From Paulownia fortunei (lineage: Eukaryota; Streptophyta; Magnoliopsida; Lamiales; Paulowniaceae): DNA of 64,000 bases. The stretch covers positions 12,488,071-12,552,070 of the forward strand of contig CM033118.1 in assembly GCA_019321725.1 (NCBI GenBank), in the 5' to 3' direction. The notes beneath the pieces were generated by a model, which was not told the origin of the DNA, searched no databases, and saw only the letters and a list, made by a program, of their open reading frames with translations. Position numbers and translations under genes: made by a program. This document shows positions 11,713 through 23,975 of the stretch, piece by piece. The stretch's first letter is position 1, and each line of letters starts with the position of its first letter.

Positions 11713-13008
11713 ATCATCTATGTAAAGACAAACAATAAGAAATTACGTACCTTCTTTTTTCACGTATAATGATGGCTTACTTTGACTTCTTTGAAATCCA
11801 TTTCTTTGAAAATAATTGTCAATTTTATTGTTCCAAGCTCTTGGTGCTTGTTTCAATCCGTATAATGCTTTTCTGAGTCAATAGACTTTATCTTCTTTGC
11901 CTTTGACAACATAACCTTCTGATTGTTTCATATAAACTTCTTCTATGTCACCATTGAAAAATATTGATTTAACATCCAATTGATAAACTAGTAGCTCAAA
12001 TTGTGCTGCTAGAACTAGGACAAGTCGTATTGTTTTCATTCGAGCAATTGGTGCAAATGTCTCATTGAAATCAACTTCTGGCTACTCAAAATATCCTTTT
12101 GTAACTAAACGATCTTTGTGCTTGTGAATTGAGCCATCTTTCTTGTACTTTATCTTGTAGATCTATTTTACCTCGATCATATTTTTTTCTTCGGGAAGGT
12201 CTACGAGCTCCCATATCTGGTTCTTCTCAATGTTTGTAATTTCTTCATTTATTGCTATTTGCCAAATTTCTTCTTTAACAGCTTCTGCATAAGTGTGTGA
12301 CTCACAAGCAAAAAATGTTACATCACATGCTTTATAAATCTCTCTTAAACTTCTTATTTTTCTGATTGGACTTTCAGATTCTGGATATAATTCTCTAGAT
12401 CCCGATGAACTAGAGCTTGAATTGGTGCATTCACTTAGGCTTGGTTGATCTCCTTGACTTGTTGAAGTAGGAATTGGTCAGGGTAGATACACAATCTTTG
12501 TTTTCATCTTTTCATTTTCTTTCCAATTCCATGACTGTTTTTCATCAAATATAACATCTTGAGAAATAATGAGTTTATTTCTCTTTAGGTCTAGTAAATA
12601 ATATCCCTTGGATTCGTCACTATAACTAACAAATATAAGCTTTTCTCCTTTACCATTGAACTTATCTCTCTGCTGAGAATGAATATATGAATAAGCAATG
12701 CAGCCAAAAACTTTGAGTTGATTTACATGAAGCTTTTTTTTTTATGCCAAGCCTCGTATGAAGTCTTATTGGGAATTGCCTTTATCGGTGATCAATTCAG
12801 AATATAGACTGTTGCATTTACTGCTTTTGTCCAAAAACTTTTTGGAAGTCCTTTTACTGTCATCATGCTTCGTGCCATTTCAACTATTATACGATTATTT
12901 TGCTCTGCAACTCCATTTTGTTGTGGGCTATACCGAACTGTTAGTTGTCGATGGATTCTTTTTTTTTTTACAATAATTCAAGAAGGATTTTCTAATGAAT
13001 TCACCTCC

Positions 13009-13389
13009 TCAATCTATCCGTAGAGTCTTTATTTTTCTATTACTTTGATTTTCAACATATGTTTTGAACTCCAGAAATTTTGAAAATGCTTCTGACTTTT
13101 GCTTTAAGATATAGACCCACATCATTCTGGTGCAATCATCAACGAATAAGAGAAAATACCTATTGTCGTTGGGATATGGTGTTTGTGTTGGCCCACATAT
13201 GTCTGCATGTACTATCTCAAGAGGAGCTTTGGCTCTGTATGATGCCTTTGGAAATGGCAACCGATGCATTTTGCCAAAAATACGTCCTTCACATGGCTTG
13301 TCTCGATCTGGAATATTTGGAAGGCTAAATGCCATATTTTTATTCTTCAATAGATGTAAGCTTTTATAGTTTAAATGTCCATACTTCAA
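13009..13389 (-). pseudogene. Copia element 1, integrase fragment
   Basis: The 126-codon stretch carries the pre-integrase region and the integrase core with the first catalytic Asp in VHADICGP. It continues toward the second Asp region (KTLRID). The frame ends before the catalytic Glu; further integrase sequence continues to the left in other frames. Confidence 0.88.
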
Positions 13390-14072
13390 ATGCCAAAGGT
13401 TGTAATCTTCATCTGTTGTACTCTGAAGTATGACTTTCTCAGTCTATGGTAAATTAATAGGAAAAACTTTATTTGAACTCATCTTAATTTTTGTCATTGT
13501 GAGATTTTTCTACTTATCAATAATAATACACTGGTTATTATTGAATTCTACTTTGTAATCTTTCTCCAGTAGTTGGCCGATGCTCAATAAATTATGAGTT
13601 AAGTTTGGCACATAAAAGACATCCTTGATAATATTAGCTTTGCCTTCTTTTGTCTAGACTGTAATTGCTCTTTTTTTGGTAATTTTGTGTGCTTTGCCAT
13701 CTCCAAGTTTTACTTCTGATGAATATGATTCATCGAGCTTCACGAATATTTTCTTATTTCCACACATGTGATTGCTGCAACCACTATCCACATACCAAAT
13801 ATTCTCAATTTGTTGTTGAGAGTTCAAGCAAGAATAAAATACCTGATTGTCCTCATTTCTTTCTGTGAAGTTAACCTCTTTGTATCTCTATCATCTTTGT
13901 ACCAACAATCTCCTTGGGAATGATTTGCATTTTTACATTTTTTGCATTTATTCCAATAATTTTTTGTTTCATGATCGTTCTTCCTACATATTCGACAATA
14001 TAAATATGAATTTTGATTAAAATTTCTCAGTCTAGAATTGCCTCTTATTCCTTCTCCTCGTATTTGGAAGTT

Positions 14073-14333
14073 TTAATATCTCCCACGACCTCTGCCTCGT
14101 GTACCTCGCTGAATTGAGTTGTTCTTTTGGCCATCTTGCTGATTTTTCTTCTTTGAAATATTAACCTTTCCTTGAAAGGCTTGCTCCAAGTTTTGACTTG
14201 AAAATCTACTCATTCTTTTTTCATGGGCTTTTAATGATCCCATAAGTTCATCCAATGATAATTTTGACAAATCTTTGAATTCTTCAATAGCAGCGATTGT
14301 ATGCTCGAACTTTGTTGGCAAATTTCGTAGCAC
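14073..14333 (-). pseudogene. Copia element 1, gag fragment
   Basis: The open frame encodes a copia Gag segment (LRNLPTKFEHTIAAIEE and SLDELMGSLKAHEKR motifs, then an Arg/Gly-rich RGRGRGRY stretch). The zinc knuckle follows near 13,920-14,000 in another frame. Confidence 0.88.
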
Positions 14334-14895
14334 TTTTTCAATGATCTTTCGATCTTCAACAGTATCACCATATCCTCTAATTTGATTTACAACTTTAGAA
14401 ACTCTAGAAAAAATTTCTTACACATTTTCGCTATCTTTCATTGCCAAATTGCAAAATTTACAAATTATCAAAATCTCGCCATAAATTTTGCAATTTGATA
14501 GAGATAACTTTTTCAAATCCTCCAAATTGCTTTTTCAAAATTTGCCATGGATTTTTTGATGTTTTAACACATGTAATACGTGGAAGAATGGATTGACTTA
14601 CACATTGGTGTATAAAAGATAAGGCTCTTGCATCTTTCGTCTTGTACTCTTTATGCTGTTTTTTTTTCTCTGTTGTTGCTAGTACGGCTTCCTCCTCCAG
14701 AGTATATGTATTATACCTCTCTTTAACAATATCTCAAAGTTCATGGGACACGAATAATATGCGCATTAAAACACTCCATAACTCGTAATCTTGACCAACA
14801 AAGATAGGAACACTTGTTGGGAATAGGTGAAAGCAAGTTCACTGCTGCTGATTGAAGCCATTTTTATGTATAGGAGGGGTTATCAGGCCATGAGT

Positions 14896-14909
14896 GGCTC
14901 TGATACCAC
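14896..14909 (-). other. Primer binding site of copia element 1 (tRNA-iMet)
   Basis: On the minus strand TGGTATCAGAGCC sits just inside the right LTR. This is complementary to the 3' end of initiator tRNA-Met, as in most plant copia elements. Confidence 0.85.
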
Positions 14910-14912
14910 AAA

Positions 14913-15353
14913 TGTTGGGTGTAAAGATGTAAAAAAATATGAGATAGGTAAGAATAAATGGAAGGCTATTATTACAAATGTAATAGAAATATGCTCACTA
15001 TTTGATATTGCAAATAACACTTGGTACAATTTCTATTTTGTACTCTCAAATAGCCTTGCTTGGATTTTTTTTTTTTCTACTTTCTTGATTTTTTTTCCTC
15101 GGATTGCTTGTATAAAATATCCAACAACATTGCCTATTTATAGGCCTCAATCATCCTACCTCCTACCATGTAGATTAAAAAAAATTGCCAAAGTTTTTCA
15201 CTAGGAGACTTAGTGGGTGCATTAGTGCACCATAATTTTCCATAATGCATCAATTTTCAAGTTTCGTTAGTTAGCCAGTTGCACCTCATTCGTTATGCTT
15301 CATTAATTGTGATTTAGTGTTTCAATCACCAATTATAAATTATTATTTTAACA
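14913..15353 (-). repeat. Copia element 1, 5' LTR (right)
   Basis: Begins TGTTGGGTGTAAAG and ends TTTTAACA with canonical TG..CA termini. It is followed directly by the target duplication TTTAC. Confidence 0.9.
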
Positions 15354-16549
15354 TTTACCTTGTATTCACGGCAGGTGTTTGCCCAACTGTGGGCATTGGA
15401 GGGCACTTCAGCGGAGGAAGATATAGCATGATGTCTCGTAAGCATGCTATTGCTGCCGATAACATCATTGATGCCAAAGTGATCAATGCTAATGGCCAAA
15501 TTTTGGACCGCAAGTCCATGGGAGAGAGGATCTCTTTCGGGCCATTAGAGGAGGTGGAGTTACTAGTTTTGGGATTGTTCTTGCAAATAAGGTGTACGTA
15601 GTTAATTACTGTCCCAGAAACTGTGACTGTTTTCAACATCACCAGAACGTTAGAACAAAACGCAACCCAACTAGTACACAGGTGGCAGTACATTGCCGAT
15701 AAGGTTGATGAAAACCTTTTGCAGAGACTTTTCTTGAGAAGCGTCAGGTCTCCGACAAACGGAAACAGGACAATCATATCTTCTTTCACTACCTTGTTCC
15801 TCGGTCGAGTTCATGATCTTCTGCCACTAATGCAAGAGAAATTTCCAGAGCTTGGTTTGGTGGAACAAGATTGCATAGAAATGAGTTGTATAGAATCCAT
15901 ACTCTTTTTTGCAGGTCTCCGCAACCAGTCCCTGGATGTTTTGCTGAGCAGAACTCCACAGACCAGGTTACATTCCAAAGGCAAATCCGACTATGTGAGA
16001 CAACCAATTCCAGTACATGGTCTAAGAGGGATATGGAGATTCCTCAATGAAGAAGCTGAAAATATGGCTGAAGTGCAGTTCAGTCCATATGGAGGGGTAT
16101 TGAACACTTTCTCAGAATCTGAAACTCCTTTCCCACATAGATCAGGTAACATATTCATGATCCATTAAGGGGTGGCCTGGTCTAGACCAGGAAATTCCGA
16201 ATTAGAAAGGCACATAAACTGGATCAGGAGACTTTACAGTTACATGGCCCATTATGCCTCAAAATCCCCCTGAGTGGCTTATTTCAATTACAGGGATCTT
16301 GACATAGGGATGAATAACCAAGAGAACACAAGCTACAAGCAGGCCAGTGTTTGGGGGTTCAAATACTTTAACAACAACTTCAACCCATTAGTTCGTGTGA
16401 AGACTAAGGTTGATCAGTCCAATTTTTTCAGAAATGAGCAAAGCATTCCGCCTCTGTCAGAAAGAGCTTCATGGCTAGTCATCCCAAGGGCTCTAGTGTC
16501 ATGTTATGAGAAAAAAATTTATCTAACCTTGAATGATGTCGAAGTTTGA
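15354..16549 (+). pseudogene. BBE-like (FAD-linked oxidase) pseudogene 1, 3' part
   Basis: Continues the gene interrupted at 10,337. It carries the [15 protein letters not shown] block with the Cys that normally forms the second covalent FAD bond, then the substrate-domain and BBE C-terminal sequence ([20 protein letters not shown]). The roughly ten codons expected before GVCPT (seen in the other copy as the [10 protein letters not shown] region) are missing at the insertion point. Frame breaks occur near 15,530, and stops are seen at 16,166-16,168 and near 16,271. The last part ends at 16,549. No functional enzyme is possible. Confidence 0.88.
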
Positions 16550-19500
16550 AGTTGAATTTCCTAACTGTTACTGCCTATTAGCTTCCCTGTTTGTTTACGG
16601 CTGCAATTATACTCCCCTGAGCCTAATTCAACTGTAAAGGTTTTGTCGTGAAGTCAGAGATACAAAACTAGACCAGATTTTAGCATTCTTGCACTCTATG
16701 TAGGGATATGTGAGGGTATATTTTAAGTAGGGTTGAGAATAATTTGATTATATATATGGATGTCAGTATATAATTTTATGGTATTATTGTATTATTGTAC
16801 ACACACACACATATATATATATATACAATAATTGTTAAATTTTTTTATAATAAGATTCAAGTGATTAGTATGAATTTTTCCATGCATATACCTTCTAAGG
16901 AGTAGAAAATAGAAACAAAAAATATGGGTATATTTTAAGTAGGGTTGAGAATAATTTGATTATATATATCGATGTCAGTATATAATTTTATGGTATTATT
17001 GTATTATTATACATATATATATACAATAATTGTTAAATTTCTTTATAATAAGATTCAAGTGATTAGTATGAATTTTTTCATGCATATACCTTCTAAGGAG
17101 TAGAAAATAGAAACAAAAAATATTAAAGTTATCATCGAGTCGAGTCAAGGAGCTTGTTAGTAAGGTCTTTACATTTAAAATTTTATTGATCTTGAGTTCG
17201 AGTTATATGAAATAATATTAAAATTAATTATTAATTTAAATTACTTAAAAATTGTTAAAAAACAAATTAGTATCATCTTTTAATGAAAAAAGGACGGCTT
17301 AATTATCAATCTTGGATAATTTTTATGGTACCTACATACCTTTTTTATGCTTGTTTCTTTTGGCTTTTCTACAATGATGCTTTTTTCTAGGTTGAAGTGA
17401 TAAAAAGTTTTTCTCTAGTCACGCAATTTTTCAAAATTAGATATTTAAAATCCGCCATAGCCGGACCACCATTTACTACTAGTAAAATCTAATTATTTAT
17501 GGCACATCTTAAAAGGGTATACTCATGCACTTACTCACAGTGGTGCCGATGAGTTTTGGGGCTGATGCGAAATTAGGGCTGATTCCCCCATAAAATTTCA
17601 AAATTGGAAGAAATTATGAAGTGTTGTAAAATAAATGAAATTCTACTAATTTTAAAATGAACAATATAAAGAGTAAGAATAGAGAAAATAAAGAAAATAT
17701 TTTCTTTATCTTATTTCCACTTGTTTGTTTTAATTACAAATTTGTCTTTATTTATAAACATACAAAATGAATAAATACATAATAAAATAATATGATAAAT
17801 TAAAAAATGAGTTAGACATTCATATTTGATTTGATATTTACCTAATATTAATAAAATATTTTTTTATTTAACTAGACATATATTTAGCAATTTATACATG
17901 CCTGCTCTCTTTATTCGACTTTTTGTGTGGATAAGCATAATGAACGTATCCCTTTTCTTTCTTGGTCCACTGGGCCTAGTTCTGTTAACTCATCCAAGTA
18001 ATTGCCCGATGGCAAAACTGTGGGGCCCATAATTACGTGGACCAATATTTGTGTTTGATGGACTTATTTACGGGCTTATTTGGTAGCCAAGATAGGGGCT
18101 TGATAGACGTGTAAGTCATCATTATTTGTTGTTTGGTTTCAAAAAATAAGATGTTAGAAATGGTCGAGGCCTATTTCCTCTTTAATGTCGAACTTGATTT
18201 GAGACAGTGTAATATCTAATTCAAGCCAAAAATGTATCCTACATTAATTTTTGGATGGACAAAAATGGCCATTGCATATAAAAACACATTGAAAATAATA
18301 TATATATTATTTTATTTTGTGAAAATAAACAAAACTAATTTTATATATATATATATATTATAATATATATGTAAATAATAACTATAATAATAAATATAAT
18401 ATTTACGTATAAAAATTAATATATCTAACTTAATGACCAATTTATAATAAATTATTTAAAAAAATGTACAACATAACGTACACTTGTGCATATACATATA
18501 TTTATACATTTATATATAAACCTATGTTTAAATATAATTATATACAAACTTCTATTTAAATATAATTTCATATGTATCTGAATATATTAGATTTTCAACT
18601 TTCATCTAAGACGAAAGCTCATGTGGGATAAAATGAAAACTATTTTTGGATGGAGGAGTATTTATTTTAGCAGGCTAACAGCATTACACCTTAGGAAAAA
18701 GAAACCTTTATGAATCATCCTACAATTTCAACTCTTTTAAAAATAGTATATTTGTAGTAGATTTCAAAGATCAAAGCGAAAGTAAGAAATGTTCCTTCGA
18801 ATAAGTGGAATAGAAATTTGAATTGTCTTAAATAATTACAGAGGGCAGTTGTCCTGACACAGTAACTTCTTTTCACATTTTCTTGCATTGTTTTGGGACT
18901 TCCGCAACTAAAATTCGTAATATATTATCCCTAAACTGTGATTGACGTTGATTATTAGATCAAGATCTCTAGTTTTGTTCAAGGAATGAAACAAAATATA
19001 TAATAAGACATTCAAAACTTTAGCACTGTATTTTGATCTAATTAAATCTGTTGTTATTACGCACCAATGAAATATTGAAATGTAAATATATGGATGAAGA
19101 AACCACTTTATATTCTCTATTCTAATTTCTTATTTTATCGTGCTCACATTATATGCATATCAAATGTATATGTTGAATTAGTTCATGTGTTCATTTCCTT
19201 AAATATACACGTGAAGTACATATATAATGTAGAATGTAGAATACATGATGAAATATTAAATTAAAATAAAAGATTTGAACAACCTAACCACTCGTTGTAC
19301 CATTGCAAGACTAGGAACTCAAACCAGACCCCATTAACAATTTGTTATAAACTTGCTAGGATTTTATCAATAAACATATAAATTAAATTATTTCCTCGAA
19401 AATCAAGTTTATGAACCCTTGAATTGGCAAATTTTAGCTCTGGATATTCGTCTTAGAAGTACTTGTTCTAAAGCCAAATGTGGATATACACTAATCCGCC

Positions 19501-20043
19501 CCTTCACACCATCATTGGATAAATATAAATATTGTAGACTTGGTTATTTGACCCCGGAGCCTTTCTGCGTGGAAGCTGAACATAGTTAATGAATGATAAA
19601 ATGTCAAATATGCGACTTTGAAAAATCAGATAACCTAGATTTTTACGACTTTCCATGAAAGAATATCAGAGGCTTTCCATGAAAAGTAACATTCAAAAAC
19701 CAACTCATAGTGACATATCCACTTGGAATAATGTAGAACTTCTGTAAAACTATGTATTCCTTTTTTCTTTAAGAATGAAGAACAAGAATTTTCAGAAAAA
19801 ACTAGAAAATATATGGGAACGAGAATAATTTTCTAAGGAAATGTGCCTTTCGGAGTAATTTCAATCTAGATATGCTTCAATTGATGATCCAGTCTTGTTT
19901 CGTTTGTAAAATAAATCTCCATTTTTAATATGGAGTTTCTTCTTCTGTTCAAAGGAAATGTGCCTTTGGGAGGAATTTCAAACCTGATGTTCACATCGAA
20001 ACTTTTGGAACAAGTTTCCCCAGTTCACCCCCCTCAGTAGCAT
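16550..20043. other. Long A+T-rich intergenic stretch
   Basis: No gene is recognised over about 3.5 kb. It contains a direct tandem duplication of about 212 bp (annotated separately), (CA)n/(TA)n microsatellites near 16,800-16,825, 17,010 and 18,335-18,360, and scattered low-complexity A/T runs. The last 200 bp resemble the promoter of the BBE relic at 8.85 kb. Confidence 0.6.
16714..17123. repeat. Two-copy direct tandem duplication, about 212-bp period
   Basis: The block starting GGGTATATTTTAAGTAGGG at 16,714 repeats from 16,926 almost unchanged, ending with TAGAAAATAGAAACAAAAAA in each copy. The copies differ chiefly in the length of an internal CA/TA microsatellite. It lies 3' of BBE-like pseudogene 1. 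Confidence 0.9.
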
Positions 20044-20050
20044 TATAAAT
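20044..20050 (+). promoter_or_regulatory. TATA box of BBE-like pseudogene 2
   Basis: TATAAAT lies about 50 bp before the ATG at 20,099. This spacing favours the ATG at 20,099 over the upstream in-frame ATG at 20,063, which would fall at or before the transcription start. Confidence 0.55.
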
Positions 20051-20098
20051 AGAACATAATCCATGCGCCCCAAAAGACAAACTAATCATCTCCAAATC

Positions 20099-21717
20099 AT
20101 GAAAACTCCAAGCATTTCTACTCTTACATTCATTCTTCTTGTCATCTTTTCGTGCTTATGGGCTGCTTCTGCTGATGGGCACGATGATTTTCTTGAATGT
20201 CTCTCCGAAGAATTCCAGAACTACACCTCGATTTCCAACGTTGTTTACACCCCGACCAACTCATCTTACACGTCCATCCTGCGATTTTCTATCCAAAACC
20301 TGAGATTCACGTCCGAATCTACCCCAAAACCGCTAGTGATTATAACCCCGGAACACGAATCCCAAATCCCGCCTGTCATCTACTGCGCCAAAGAAAGTGA
20401 CATGCAAATTAGAACTCGAAGTGGCGGCCAGGCCTAGGGACTATCTTATGTATCAGAAGTCCCTTTCGTGATCCTTGATTTGATCAACCTTAGTGAAATA
20501 ACAGTTGATGCGGAGCAGAAAACTGCATGGGTTGAAGCTGGTGCAACCATTGGCTCTTTGTATTATAGGATCGCGGAGAAAAGCCCGATCCTAGGGTTTC
20601 CTGCCGGTGTTTGCCCAACTGTTGGGGTTGGTGGCCACTTCAGTGGAGGAGGCTACGGCGCAATGCTGAGAAAATATGGCCTGGCTGCAGATAATGTTAT
20701 TGATGCAAGAATAATCGACGTTAAAGGCAGAATTCTTGACAGAAAATCAATGGGTGAGGATCTATTCTGGGCCATTAGGGGTGGCGGAGGTGCCAGCTTC
20801 GGTGCAATTCTTGCATGGAAGGTAAAACTGGTAGATGTTCCAGAAAGAGTCACTGTTTTCACAGTCAACAAGACTTTGGAACAAAATGCGACTCAACTCA
20901 TTCACCGCTGGCAATACATCGCACCTAGATTCGACAAAGATTTGTTCATCAGAATCCTCGTAAGAAGGGTGAATTCCAGCCAAGATGGAAGGAACATAAC
21001 TGTTCGTGCTTCGTTTAATTCAATTTTCCTTGGCGGGGTCGACAGATTGCTTCCATTGATGCAAGAAAGTTTCCCTGAATTGGGCTTGGTAAGAGAAGAC
21101 TGCACCGAAATGAGCTGGATCCAATCCATCCTGTATTTTGCCGGGTTCCCCATTGATTCACGTGAAGTTTTGCTGAACAGGACTCAGCCCAACCTAAGAT
21201 ACTTCAAAGCAAAATCAGATTATGTACAGAAACCCATTCCCGAATACGGGCTTGAAGGCATCTGGAGACAATTTTATGAAGCGGAAGCCGAGGAGCTGAG
21301 GTCATCTTTAGCCCGTATGGTGGAAGAATGGATGAAATTTCTGAATCCGCAATTCCATTTCCTCACAGGGCTGGTAATTTGTACAAAATCCAGCATTTGG
21401 TGTATTGGCAAGAAGACGAGGCTGAAAACTCCGACAGGTACATAAGTTGGATTAGAAGGCTTTACAGTTACATGGCTCCTTATGTTTCAAGGTTCCCCAA
21501 GGCCGCATACATCAATTATAGAGATCTCGATATTGGAATCAATAACAATGAAGGGAAGACAAGTTACGCACAGGCAAGCATTTGGGGCATGAAGTATTTC
21601 AAGAACAATTTCAATCGGCTTGTTCGGGTGAAAACCATAGTTGATCCAGGGAATTTCTTCAGGAATGAACAAAGCATTCCACCACTTCACTCGAGGGGGA
21701 CAAAGAATGGGGACTAA
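20099..21717 (+). pseudogene. BBE-like (FAD-linked oxidase) pseudogene 2
   Basis: A nearly full-length, intronless BBE-like gene. A signal peptide is followed by DDFLECL, the FAD-binding PCMH region, [15 protein letters not shown] with the FAD-binding Cys, the substrate domain, and the BBE C-terminus ([20 protein letters not shown]). Two lesions disable it. At the flavinylation motif, expected as RSGGHDYEG, the sequence reads RSGGQA then a TAG stop (20,435-20,437), so the covalent-FAD His is lost too. Near 21,290-21,305 the frame shifts, and the last 129 codons (21,328-21,717) continue in another frame. Away from these two sites the sequence is well kept, so inactivation may be fairly recent. 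A sequencing error seems unlikely for the first lesion because several codons change at once. Confidence 0.9.
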
Positions 21718-22982
21718 GATATATTCATGAGGAACAGGACATGATTCACTTCACAAACATACGTCTATATATGCTTCCTTTTAATTTAATTTTATTAAAG
21801 TATTTAGATGTGAATAAGACATTTTACTGATTATTTGATGTCATTTGTAGCAATAATGATTGTATGATTCTTCCGTATTTGTACTAATAAATTGATTGAT
21901 TATTGAAAATAAACTTTTGTTAGCAAACTGAAGGATGTGGATTCCTGGAAACTAAAAGAAACTAATTCATGTTTGAATCTTGGATCTTGTGAGGAAAAGG
22001 GAAATATACCAAAATTGCAGAAATTCAATCCCAAAAAGGAAAATTGTTCCAACTTTCTCACACACAAAAACTCCCCCATCCTTTCCCCCGAAGCTCAAGT
22101 CAAACTAGATTCCAGAGAGAAAAGAGAAGAAAGCGTAGAGCTTGCGAAAGTTAGAAAAATAAATGACTTACCTCATAGTTGAACTGACAAGGGTATTTAT
22201 AATGTTTTAGTACGGGTAGTTATCTAGTGTGAGCGGTGTGCAAGCACCTTAATAGTTATCTGTCGTGGGATTTTCAGAGTCCACAGACTTGGAGTAATCT
22301 TTATTAGACTTTTATTGGATTGAGTGGTTTTCTTGGTATTGATAAGGCTTCTTGTTAGGCTTTGCTAGACTTGACACCTTTGTTGGACTCGTTTATTATG
22401 GCATATCATACAACTCCCTAATTCCAGAGTAAGATTTCTGTAGGAAGGGTGCTTGGGAGTAGTTTTCTAACGATGTTGGACTTATTTTCTTCCTTGGCTA
22501 TAAAAGAAAGAGGTTTGGAATTTTTAGAAGAATTTTGGTATTTTGGCCATCTTCAGTGCGAAAGAAGGCTTAGAAGGAGAGAAGACCTTTTATGCTATGG
22601 GGCCACCAGGTAAGCTATTTCTCTTTTCCTCTTTCTAAGTTTCTTTAGTAACTTTTAGATTCTCTCTTTCAAGAGTCATAAACATCATTCACCTTATTGT
22701 TCTTTTGTCGAACATGTGGTGTGCGTGAGAATTATAAGTGGTTTTCATGATAAGAAAGGGGATGACACATATCAATCAAGTCGTGCTCATTCGAGACGAG
22801 CAGGGGGCTCAACCTGTTCATCATTAGAGCAGGTTGAGCACGAGGCTTGACCTGCAAGGGACTGCTCATGAGTAGCGCTTGAGCTACCAAGATGAAAAGG
22901 CACGGGGGGCTTTGTATAGCCCCTAGATGGCAGGTCAAGGGTGGTGCTCGATCTGCCATCTTGATGAGGAGCCTTAAGATGC
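21718..22982. other. Intergenic stretch with a possible LTR-like remnant
   Basis: No gene is recognised. Around 22,100-22,600 the base composition is richer in G+C than the flanks, and the minus strand carries a TATAAATACCC motif (near 22,195), which could be an old LTR promoter; this is weak. The segment 22,790-22,980 has unusual short repeats of the words GAGCAGGTTGAGC/GACCTGC on both strands. I can assign no function. Confidence 0.35.
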
Positions 22983-23975
22983 TCATAATTTTGGTGTACT
23001 CTCAACCACCCGATACTCACGTCTGACAATTCGTACAGAGTAATCTTTAACTGAAGTTTGGAGATTTTTTTTATTTTTAAATACCATACCTTTTTCAAAC
23101 TCTCCAATACTAGAGTCATAAAACTTTCCTCTATTTGGAATATCAATAAAATCCACAACTATTTCTGGGTAACATGTGGTGAAGAATGGTACAGTACGAT
23201 TAGAGTCATATTCATTTGTTGTTGATGGCATTGAGGAATAAACTGACACTTGATGTTGGGATGAGTTGCCCTCATCATGTTGTTCATACATCTCTTCCAA
23301 ATCATCAATTTCGACCCCATCACCACCATCATCATCATCACCATCATCATCATTATAATCACCATCATCTTCATCGGCAATTTCATCGGGTTCGGAATCA
23401 ATATGTTCTTCAGCACCAAAACTGTTGACAAGTGGTTCGGACAATTCATCAGTGTATGCATTATACGGCTCTGTATTTGTACCTTCAAAATGTTCTTGAC
23501 CAGAGCTTGAAGCACCTGCATTAAACTCATTGATGTCAACACTTGCTATATCTTGCGTCACTGTAGTCATTCGAAACACACTATCATTTCTTAAAAATGA
23601 TGCATACTGATAATACTCATTACTTGTTGGTATCTCAGACATAGTATTATGAACATTTTATTCTGCCTCAACATAAAATTCTACAAATTGATTTTCTCTT
23701 CTTGGATCTAAGAAAAAATCCAATTCTTCATCATTAGTTATTGATATTAGTTGTGACATATTATCGCAATAATACTTACCAAATAATTTCAATAAGAACT
23801 ATTTATCATCAACGCCCGTAATCTGATACACTTTCAATAGTAATTCAGAAAATCTTGTCCTACGAGACATTCTCCTAACTCCAACTGAAGGGCGATCATA
23901 TGTTACTGAATTAGCATCTTGTATAATTTGATCATCAAAGTATACCAGAACATCGATGTTGTTTTTATTTGCCAT
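22983..23975 (-). pseudogene. MuDR-type (Mutator-like) transposase N-terminal remnant
   Basis: On the minus strand one frame runs 331 codons from an ATG at 23,975, with only two stops (23,799-23,801 and 23,658-23,660). The first part looks like the N-terminal region of plant MULE transposases (LVYFDDQIIQD, then a GVRRMSRRTRFSELL block). A long Asp/Glu-rich acidic segment follows, then a segment like the MuDR DNA-binding region (GMVFKNKKNLQTSVKDY ending VRREYRVVES). The match breaks off at about 22,983, before the zinc finger and catalytic domain. The element is dead and heavily truncated. Terminal inverted repeats were not found. Confidence 0.7.

Larger units (their letters stand above)
10338..15353 (-). 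mobile_element. Copia element 1 (minus strand), inserted in BBE-like pseudogene 1
   Basis: A nearly complete but mutated Ty1/copia retrotransposon of about 5.0 kb. Both LTRs are present (10,338-10,775 and 14,913-15,353), and the 5-bp target duplication TTTAC flanks it at 10,333-10,337 and 15,354-15,358. A tRNA-iMet primer site lies next to the right LTR and a G-rich polypurine tract next to the left LTR, so it reads right to left. gag, integrase, reverse transcriptase and RNase H pieces are recognisable in that order, but broken by stops and frameshifts. The LTRs differ visibly (roughly one base in ten), so the insertion is old compared with copia element 2. Confidence 0.93.

Noticed and set aside
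18037..18270. Possible transposon with GGGCTTATTTGG-type end
   Set aside because: Only one plausible end was seen; no inverted partner or target duplication.
20063..20098. Upstream ATG for BBE-like pseudogene 2
   Set aside because: It lies only 13 bp after the TATA box and adds a non-signal-peptide leader; the ATG at 20,099 directly opens the signal peptide.
23216..23428. His-rich open frame on the plus strand, like a metal-binding protein
   Set aside because: It is the antisense of the Asp-rich acidic segment of the MuDR-like remnant; GAT repeats on one strand give CAT repeats on the other.
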